DNA of 8,066 nt, taken from positions 1 to 8,066 of the forward strand of contig CAMELY010000060.1 of NCBI GenBank assembly GCA_945926565.1. The letters are read 5' to 3'. Positions 1 through 4,643 of this stretch are shown in pieces. Made by a program: the position numbers and the translations under genes. Position 1 is the first letter of the stretch; each line of letters starts with the position of its first letter. This DNA comes from an uncultured Clostridia bacterium (GTDB taxonomy: Bacteria > Bacillota > Clostridia > Oscillospirales > Oscillospiraceae). The notes under the pieces were generated by a model, which was not told the origin of the DNA, searched no databases, and saw nothing but the letters and a program-made list of their open reading frames with translations.

Positions 1-833
1 ATGGGGGCCATCTCATGCTGGGCGGGGGCCACCTCGTTGTGCTGGGTGGTGGCGGTGATGCCCAGCTTCCACAGCTCGATGTTCAGATCCTTCATGTAGG
101 CGCCGATGCGCTCCCGGATCTGACCGAAGTAGTGGTCATCCAGCTCCTGGCCCTTGGGGGCGGGGGCGCCGAACAGGGTGCGGCCGGCATAGACCAGGTC
201 CTTCCGCTTCAGATACTTCTCCCGGTCCACCAGGAAGTACTCCTGCTCGGGGCCCACGAAAGCGGTGACCTTCTTGGCAGTGGTGTTGCCGAACAGCCGG
301 ACAATCCGGATGGCCTGGGTGGACAGCGCCTCCATGGAGCGCAGCAGGGGGGTCTTCTTGTCCAGAGCCTCGCCGGTGTAGGAGATAAAGACGGTGGGGA
401 TGCAGAGAATCACGCCGCAGCCGGACTCCTTGACGAAGACGGGAGAGGTGATGTCCCAGGCGGTGTAGCCGCGGGCATAGGAGGTGGCGCGCAGGCCGCC
501 GGAGGGGAAGGAGGAGGCGTCCGGCTCACCCATGATCAGCTGCTTGCCGGACAGCTGCAGGACGGTCTTGCCCTCCTTGGGATAGGTGATGAAGGAGTCA
601 TGCTTCTCAGCGGTGGAGCCGGTCAGCGGCTGGAACCAGTGAGTGTAGTGGGTGGCGCCCTTCTCCACAGCCCAGTCCTTCATGGCGTTGGCCACCACGT
701 CGGCGGTGGCCATGGAGATCTGACCGCCGTTTTCCATCACGTCCATGACCTCGGCGAACACCTTCTTGGGCAGGCGCTCCTTCATGACGGAAGTGCTGAA
801 CACATTTGAACCAAAAATCTCGCTGATGCTCAT
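1..833 (-). CDS. glnN: Type III glutamine synthetase GlnN, N-terminal part (cut by window start)
   Basis: ATP-dependent ligation of ammonia to glutamate, giving glutamine, in the cytoplasm; type III enzymes are large (about 700 residues), so the 277 complete codons seen are less than half the protein. The reading frame is open from the ATG at 833-831 to base 1. The N-terminus reads [13 protein letters not shown], with KERLPKKVF soon after, both typical of GSIII. It continues with [13 protein letters not shown] (about residues 71-83), a [12 protein letters not shown] stretch (about 102-113), [11 protein letters not shown] with the metal-binding glutamates (about 192-202), and [12 protein letters not shown] at the window edge, the GSIII version of the active-site segment. 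A GAAAGGG ribosome site lies at 845-851, 11 bases before the ATG. It is divergent from glnA and nearly unrelated to it in sequence. The product is certain at family level; the missing C-terminus cannot be judged. Confidence 0.95.
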   Translation of the reverse strand, partial: MSISEIFGSNVFSTSVMKERLPKKVFAEVMDVMENGGQISMATADVVANAMKDWAVEKGATHYTHWFQPLTGSTAEKHDSFITYPKEGKTVLQLSGKQLIMGEPDASSFPSGGLRATSYARGYTAWDITSPVFVKESGCGVILCIPTVFISYTGEALDKKTPLLRSMEALSTQAIRIVRLFGNTTAKKVTAFVGPEQEYFLVDREKYLKRKDLVYAGRTLFGAPAPKGQELDDHYFGQIRERIGAYMKDLNIELWKLGITATTQHNEVAPAQHEMAP

Positions 834-893
834 TTTCGTCTCAACCCTTTCAAAATCTGTTTTCGGAAGACCAAACAAAGACGTCAGAGAAAC

Positions 894-944
894 AAAAAAG
901 GCGGCAAAGGCATCCCAACCGATCCGGGGGACTCCATTGTCACC
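894..944 (-). promoter_or_regulatory. Candidate ANTAR-type hexaloop hairpin plus weak attenuator in the glnN leader
   Basis: Read on the minus strand, GAC-AATGGA-GTC (941 to 930) forms a 3-bp stem with a six-base loop at 938-933. After a T/C mismatch, two more G-C pairs (944/927 and 943/928) extend it. The loop has A at 1 and G at 4, as in known ANTAR target RNAs. Just downstream, GGT(T)GG (920-915) can pair with CCGCC (904-900), directly followed by T6 (899-894), which looks like a weak terminator. A second A1/G4 loop (ATCGGT, 923-918) would overlap the terminator 5' arm, as expected for antitermination, but its stem is poor (one G-T pair, a G/G mismatch, then C-G). Seen: sequence and pairing. 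Inferred: the function. Confidence 0.33.
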
Positions 945-974
945 TTTCGTCTTGCTTTTCTGATTATTCGAGTC

Positions 975-1007
975 ACGCCCTAGGCGTTATCCTTGACATG
1001 TCCTAGG
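975..1007. repeat. Two CCTAGG palindromes over the glnN start region
   Basis: CCTAGG occurs at 979-984 and again at 1002-1007, 23 bp apart, about two helical turns. The first sits in a longer dyad, ACGCC-CTA-GGCGT (975-987), which would also form a small hairpin near the 5' end of the glnN transcript. The second overlaps the proposed glnN -10 box. CTAG is often under-represented in bacterial genomes, so two copies here may mark an operator, but two 6-mers are weak evidence. Confidence 0.25.
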
Positions 1008-1033
1008 ATACACTATCCCATCTGAATTTGCAA
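1005..1033 (-). promoter_or_regulatory. Probable glnN promoter
   Basis: On the minus strand, TTGCAA (1033-1028) is followed after 17 bases by TATCCT (1010-1005), each matching the sigma-A consensus at four of six positions with ideal spacing. Transcription would start near 998 and give a leader of about 165 nt before the glnN ATG at 833. The leader length fits the attenuator-like structure at 894-944. No better promoter was found on this strand in the gap. Confidence 0.4.
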
Positions 1034-1053
1034 GAGTTTTTTTACTTTCATTC

Positions 1054-1136
1054 AAAATGCCGTCAAACACTGGGGAACCCTCCCGGCATTTTATGGAGAT
1101 TTAACGGAACAGCTTCAATAAAATTCAAAAATGCGG
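1054..1136. promoter_or_regulatory. Three AAAATGC(C/G)G motif copies upstream of the glnA promoter
   Basis: AAAATGCCG occurs at 1054-1062 on the plus strand and at 1092-1084 on the minus strand, forming a perfect 9-bp inverted repeat with a 21-bp centre. AAAATGCGG follows at 1128-1136 on the plus strand, ending eight bases before the glnA -35 box. The first and third share a longer direct repeat (ATTCAAAATGCCGT versus ATTCAAAAATGCGGT). This arrangement resembles a cluster of sites for a DNA-binding regulator. Alternatively, the 1054-1092 dyad, flanked by A4 and T4, could act as a hairpin if transcribed from further upstream. No regulator can be named. Confidence 0.4.
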
Positions 1137-1144
1137 TGAATGGC

Positions 1145-1176
1145 TTGACATCCTCGGGGGAACTGTTTAGTATAAT
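1145..1176 (+). promoter_or_regulatory. Probable glnA operon promoter
   Basis: A perfect TTGACA lies at 1145-1150. The -10 region is ambiguous: TAGTAT at 1168-1173 gives the ideal 17-bp spacer with four of six matches, while a perfect TATAAT at 1171-1176 is 20 bp away. Transcription would start near 1180-1184 and leave a leader of about 175 nt before the glnA start codon. It lies in the AT-rich part of the gap, as expected for a promoter in this GC-rich sequence. Confidence 0.75.
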
Positions 1177-1181
1177 AATGT

Positions 1182-1355
1182 CTATTCGTCCACGCGGAGG
1201 GGATGTGCGCCCCAAAGCGTCGGATATTGATACGGCGGAACGGGATTTCTCCCGGAGGAGACCGGGCCGCCGGAACGCAAGCCGGAGACGGGTTCCCTGC
1301 GTATTTGGGGGAAAACGGCTGCCGGCACAGCCGGGAGCGGGAGGCGTTTTTGCAG
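1182..1355 (+). promoter_or_regulatory. Structured 5' leader of glnA
   Basis: A GC-rich leader of about 175 nt with several possible stems. CGGGA-TTTC-TCCCG (1241-1254) is a 5-bp tetraloop hairpin. CGGCTG-CCGGCA-CAGCCG (1316-1333) is a perfect 6-bp stem with a six-base loop, just before the ribosome site GGGAGG (1339-1344). CTCCCGG (1249-1255) can pair with CCGGGAG (1331-1337), and its first six bases with CGGGAG (1338-1343), which would hide the ribosome site. These pairings exclude one another. The perfect-stem loop has G at 4 but C, not A, at 1, so it does not fit the ANTAR rule. A T5 run (1347-1351) follows, but no good terminator stem abuts it. No known riboswitch class was recognised. 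Confidence 0.35.
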
Positions 1356-2684
1356 ATGGGATATACCAGAGAAGATATTATCCGGATCGTCCAGGAGCAG
1401 GATGTGAAATTCATCCGGATGCAGTTTGTGGACGTGTTCGGCGAACTGAAAAATGTGGCGGTTACCGTCTCGCAGCTGGAGGAGGCCATGGACGGCCGGG
1501 TGATGATCGACGGATCCTCCATTGAGGGCTTTGTCCATATCAATGAGTCCGACCAGTACCTGCACCCGGATCTGGACAGCTTTGCCATCTACCCCTGGCG
1601 TCCCTCCAGAGGCAAGGTGGGCCGGTTCCTGTGCGATGTGTACAACGCTGACGGCACCCCCTTTGTGGGCGATCCCCGTCAGGTGCTGCGCCGGGTGGAG
1701 CGCCGGGCGGCGAACCTGGGCTATACCCTGAATATCGGCCCCGAGTGCGAGTTCTTCCTCTTCCAGACGGACGACCGGGGGATGCCCACCACCGAGACCT
1801 GTGACCGGGCGGGCTATTTCGACCTGGGTCCCCTGGACCAGGGTGAGGCCACCCGCCGGGAGATCTGCCTGAGCCTGGAGGAGATGGGCTTCACCGTGGA
1901 GGCCAGCCATCATGAGATGGCCCCCGGCCAGCACGAGATCGACTTCCGCTATGAGGAGGCCCTCCGGGCGGCAGACGACATGATGACCTTTAAGCTGGCG
2001 GTCAAGACCATCGCCCAGCGCAACGGGCTCCACGCCACCTTTATGCCGAAGCCCATCGCCGGCAAGTGCGGCTCGGGCATGCACATCAATATGTCCCTCT
2101 TCCGGGAGGGCAAAAACCTCTTCTGCGATCCCAGCGGCCCCCACGGCCTGTCCAAAGAGGCCTACGCCTTTATCGCCGGCATTATGGAGCATGTGGAGGC
2201 GATCACCGCCGTCACCAACCCCCTGGTCAACAGCTACAAGCGGCTGGTACCCGGCTATTCCGCCCCCTGCTATGTGGCCTGGTCCGCCTCCAACCGCTCT
2301 ACCTTGATCCGGATTCCCGCCTCCCAGGGCCAGAGCACCCGGGTGGAGCTGCGCAGCCCGGATCCCTCCTGCAACCCCTACCTGGCCTTTGCCGTCTGTC
2401 TGGCCGCCGGCCTGGACGGCATTCAGCGGGGCCTGACGCCCCCTGCCGAGGTGACTGAGAATATCTACACCATGCCCCGCAGCCTGCGCAGGGCCAAGGG
2501 GATCCGCAATCTGCCGGAGGATCTGCACCAGGCGGTGGAAGCCCTTCGGAACGACCAGTTCGTGCTGGACGTGCTGGGCCCCCACATTTCCGCCGCCTAC
2601 CTGGAGGGCAAGAGCGCTGAGTGGGAGGCATATCGTTCCCAGGTTTCCCAGTGGGAGCGCGACCAGTACCTGATTCGGTATTGA
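1356..2684 (+). CDS. glnA: Type I-alpha glutamine synthetase GlnA
   Basis: Makes glutamine from glutamate, ammonia and ATP; family members are cytoplasmic dodecamers. The product is 442 residues, close to the Bacillus/Clostridium form (about 444). Start chosen at 1356 because MGYTREDIIRIV aligns with the family N-terminus and GGGAGG (1339-1344) lies 11 bases upstream; the frame is also open back to an ATG at 1203, but that extension is not family-like. Visible motifs: DGSSIEGF (52-59), GPECEFFLF with metal ligands (128-136), EASHHEMAPGQHEIDF (182-197), NSYKRLVPGY (292-301), RSTLIRIP (314-321) and RVELRSPDPSCNPYLAF (329-345). The beta-subtype adenylylation tyrosine segment is absent. Odd points: the flap Glu of GYEAP (Glu304 in B. 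subtilis, Glu327 in Salmonella) is Ser302, and the feedback Arg62 equivalent is His61. First gene of the plus-strand cluster, 28 bp before the ANTAR gene. Confidence 0.96.
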   Translation: MGYTREDIIRIVQEQDVKFIRMQFVDVFGELKNVAVTVSQLEEAMDGRVMIDGSSIEGFVHINESDQYLHPDLDSFAIYPWRPSRGKVGRFLCDVYNADGTPFVGDPRQVLRRVERRAANLGYTLNIGPECEFFLFQTDDRGMPTTETCDRAGYFDLGPLDQGEATRREICLSLEEMGFTVEASHHEMAPGQHEIDFRYEEALRAADDMMTFKLAVKTIAQRNGLHATFMPKPIAGKCGSGMHINMSLFREGKNLFCDPSGPHGLSKEAYAFIAGIMEHVEAITAVTNPLVNSYKRLVPGYSAPCYVAWSASNRSTLIRIPASQGQSTRVELRSPDPSCNPYLAFAVCLAAGLDGIQRGLTPPAEVTENIYTMPRSLRRAKGIRNLPEDLHQAVEALRNDQFVLDVLGPHISAAYLEGKSAEWEAYRSQVSQWERDQYLIRY

Positions 2685-2712
2685 GACCGGAGACAGACAA
2701 GACTGGGAGTGC

Positions 2713-3249
2713 ATGTATGTGGAGAGAGTGATCGTTGTCTTTGACAGTGACAAGACGACCCGGCGCATCTGCGACATGCTGGAGTCCGCCGGGGTGGCGG
2801 AGTGCAGTCCCTGCCGTTCCGGCGGCGAGGCTCGCCGAACTGTTGCCCAATACGACATCAATGTAGTGATCTGCGGCTTTCGTCTGGCGGACGGAACCGG
2901 GGAGCGTCTGTATGAGGATCTGCCGGAGGGCGTTTCCATGCTGATGATCGCCCCCCAGCACCAGCTGGATATGGTCAACGAGGAGATTTTCCGGCTCCCC
3001 GCCCCCATCTCCCGGAGCGATCTGGTGAACTCCACCGAGATGGTGCTCCAGATGAGCCGACGGCTGGGCCGGATGATCAAGCCCCGGCGGAGCGATGAGG
3101 ATCGGGAAGTGATCCGGCAGGCCAAAAGCCTGCTGATGGAGCGCAACGGCCTGACAGAGGATCAAGCCCACCGGCTCCTGCAGAAAAAAAGTATGGACAG
3201 CGGCGTGAACCTGGTGCAGACCGCCAGGTTGGTGCTGGGGGATCTGTGA
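2713..3249 (+). CDS. ANTAR-domain RNA-binding antiterminator with degenerate receiver domain
   Basis: 178 residues. The N-terminal part (about 1-115) has the receiver-like pattern VIVVFDSD ... NVVICGFRLADGTG ... MLMIA ... LPAPIS. The phosphoacceptor Asp is Gly55, the conserved Thr/Ser is Ala80, and the Lys before Pro is Ala97, so phosphorelay control is unlikely. A helical linker leads to a C-terminal ANTAR domain (about 129-178) with AKSLLMERNGLTEDQAH and KKSMDSGVNLVQTARLVL, the AxxxLM ... SMD ... LxxxA signature of AmiR/NasR/EutV proteins. Those bind paired hexaloop hairpins in nascent RNA and prevent termination. GGGAG (2705-2709) is only three bases from the ATG; GTG at 2719 would have better spacing, so the start may be two codons later. 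The position between glnA and dapL, with hexaloop-like hairpins before gltB and glnN, points to a local nitrogen regulator. Targets and signal are inference. Confidence 0.9.
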   Translation: MYVERVIVVFDSDKTTRRICDMLESAGVAECSPCRSGGEARRTVAQYDINVVICGFRLADGTGERLYEDLPEGVSMLMIAPQHQLDMVNEEIFRLPAPISRSDLVNSTEMVLQMSRRLGRMIKPRRSDEDREVIRQAKSLLMERNGLTEDQAHRLLQKKSMDSGVNLVQTARLVLGDL

Positions 3250-3282
3250 GCCCCGCCCCGCCGCAGGAGAAGGAGATTTGAT

Positions 3283-4509
3283 ATGGTTAAGGTAAATCAG
3301 AACTTCCAGAAGCTGCCCGGCGGCTATCTCTTCCCGGAGATCGGCCGGCGTGTCCGGGCATTTTCCGCCCAGAATCCCCCCATGCCCCTGATTCGCCTGG
3401 GCATCGGCGACGTCACCCAGCCTCTGGCCCCTGTGGTCATCGAGGCCATGGAGAAGGCCACCGCTGAGATGGGCGTCAAGGAGACCTTCCGGGGCTACTG
3501 TGAGGAGACCAACGCCGCCTACGACTTCCTCCGCTTTGCCATCCGGGACGACTACAAGCGCCGGGGCGTGGAGATTGAGGACGACGAGATCTTCGTCTCC
3601 GACGGCGCCAAGAGCGACTGCGGCAACATCGGCGACATCTTCTCGGTGGACAACGTGGTGGCCGTGTGCGACCCGGTCTATCCCGTCTATGTAGACACCA
3701 ACGCCATGGCCGGCCGGGCCGGTGAGTTTGACGGGGAGAAGTGGACCAACCTGGTCTACCTGCCCTGCACGGCGGAGAACGGCTTCTTCCCGGAGCTGCC
3801 CCAGGGGGACAAGGTGCCGGATATGATCTATATCTGCTCCCCCAACAACCCCACCGGCGCCGCTGCCACCCGTGAGCAGCTCCAGACCTGGGTGGACTAC
3901 GCCAACGAGCACGGCTCCGTCATCCTCTTTGACTCTGCCTACGAGGCCTTTATCTCCGAGCCGGGCATTCCCCACAGCATCTTTGAGGTGCCCGGGGCCA
4001 AGACCTGCGCCATCGAGTTCCGCTCCTTCTCCAAGACGGCGGGCTTTACCGGCAACCGCTGCGCCTACACCGTCATCTCCAAGGAGCTGGTGCGGGAGGG
4101 CGTCAGCCTGAATAAGCTGTGGAACCGCCGCCAGGGCACCAAGTTCAACGGCGTGCCCTACGTCATCCAGCGAGCTGCCGAGGCCACCCTCACCGAGGAG
4201 GGCCGCGAGCAGATTCAGCAGACCATCGCCTTTTACCTGAACAACGCCAAGGTGATCCGGGAGGGCCTGACCGCCGCCGGCCTCACCGTCTACGGCGGCG
4301 TCAACGCACCCTATATCTGGTTCCGCACCCCGGAGGGCTACGGCTCCTGGGAGTTCTTCGACAAGCTGCTCCACGAGGCCTGTGTGGTCACCACCCCGGG
4401 CGCCGGCTTCGGCCCCAGCGGCGAGGGCTATATCCGGCTCACCGCCTTCGGTGACGCCGAGATGACCCGTGAGGCAGTCCAGCGCATCCAGCATCTGCTG
4501 GGCAAGTGA
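3283..4509 (+). CDS. dapL: LL-diaminopimelate aminotransferase DapL
   Basis: PLP enzyme of fold type I. It converts tetrahydrodipicolinate to LL-2,6-diaminopimelate in one step with glutamate as amino donor, bypassing the succinylase or acetylase branches of lysine and peptidoglycan synthesis. 408 residues, the usual length. The N-terminus [16 protein letters not shown] and [12 protein letters not shown] (about 37-48) are DapL hallmarks. [16 protein letters not shown] (about 129-144) is also diagnostic. Catalytic features: CSPNNPTG with Asn189, DSAYEAF with Asp217 and Tyr220, [13 protein letters not shown] with the PLP lysine at 251, and substrate-binding Arg385 in [15 protein letters not shown] (3270-3275) is seven bases before the ATG. 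It starts 33 bp after the ANTAR gene, so co-transcription is likely. Its link to glutamate explains the company of glnA and gltB, although dapL is more often found near other lysine or cell-wall genes. Confidence 0.95.
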   Translation: MVKVNQNFQKLPGGYLFPEIGRRVRAFSAQNPPMPLIRLGIGDVTQPLAPVVIEAMEKATAEMGVKETFRGYCEETNAAYDFLRFAIRDDYKRRGVEIEDDEIFVSDGAKSDCGNIGDIFSVDNVVAVCDPVYPVYVDTNAMAGRAGEFDGEKWTNLVYLPCTAENGFFPELPQGDKVPDMIYICSPNNPTGAAATREQLQTWVDYANEHGSVILFDSAYEAFISEPGIPHSIFEVPGAKTCAIEFRSFSKTAGFTGNRCAYTVISKELVREGVSLNKLWNRRQGTKFNGVPYVIQRAAEATLTEEGREQIQQTIAFYLNNAKVIREGLTAAGLTVYGGVNAPYIWFRTPEGYGSWEFFDKLLHEACVVTTPGAGFGPSGEGYIRLTAFGDAEMTREAVQRIQHLLGK

Positions 4510-4541
4510 GCCCGGCGTACCTAAGTTCAAATCGACAAAGA

Positions 4542-4618
4542 GATGCCTCAATGGGGAGACAGCTCAAAGCGGGGATGCCTTTGGCATACCCCTTTGGAGC
4601 CATACCCGTTGAGGCATC
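4542..4618 (+). promoter_or_regulatory. gltB leader hairpin with tandem ANTAR-like hexaloops
   Basis: A 77-nt imperfect palindrome. Outer arms GATGCCTCAATGGG (4542-4555) and CCCGTTGAGGCATC (4605-4618) pair over 14 positions, one of them a G-T. GCTC/GAGC (4562-4565 with 4597-4600) continue inward, and GGGGATGCC/GGCATaCCCC (4571-4579 with 4583-4592) cap it with a TTT loop. Competing with this are two tandem hairpins: CTC-AATGGG-GAG (4547-4558) and CTC-AAAGCG-GGG (4563-4574). Both have a 3-bp stem (with a T-G pair in the second), a six-base loop with A1 and G4, and a 1x1 mismatch below the third pair. The second uses the 5' arm of the inner GC-rich hairpin, which is followed only by TTT, so any terminator is weak. 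The ribosome site AAAGGGG (4628-4634) stays outside the fold. Confidence 0.6.
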
Positions 4619-4643
4619 ATTCTCTCGAAAGGGGAAGAACAGA

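Noticed and set aside
15..809. A 264-codon plus-strand frame over glnN
   Set aside because: Mirror of the minus-strand glnN codons; no recognisable protein, while the minus strand gives a clean GSIII N-terminus.
993..1019. Possible extra plus-strand promoter: TTGACA (993-998) with TATCCC (1014-1019)
   Set aside because: A 15-bp spacer and a weak -10 box; the 1145-1176 promoter is far better. It would only matter if the 1054-1092 dyad is a transcribed attenuator.
1214..1293. ANTAR-like A1/G4 loops in the glnA leader (ACGGGA at 1240-1245, ACGGGT at 1288-1293)
   Set aside because: Stems rely on G-T pairs and mismatches and compete with a stronger hairpin (1241-1254), unlike the gltB pair.
1203..1355. 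In-frame 51-residue N-terminal extension of GlnA from the ATG at 1203
   Set aside because: The family starts at the MGYTRED position; the extension is basic and not family-like, and GGAGGGG there is too close to the ATG, whereas 1356 has a well-spaced site.
1028..1525. A 165-codon plus-strand frame across the glnA leader, including an ATG at 1178
   Set aside because: It runs through the promoter and into glnA in another frame, has no ribosome site, and the ATG at 1178 lies at or before the expected transcript start.
1182..4551. Long open frames on the minus strand opposite glnA, the ANTAR gene and dapL (654 and 750 codons)
   Set aside because: Low-complexity Gly/Ala/Leu/Val/His-rich products typical of the antisense of GC-rich codons; no family motifs, and the plus-strand genes are clearly real.
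4542..4618. Reading the gltB leader palindrome as a mobile miniature element
   Set aside because: No target-site duplication and no second copy in the window; the fit to ANTAR-type loops and the position just before the ribosome site favour a regulatory RNA. A genome-wide copy count would settle it.
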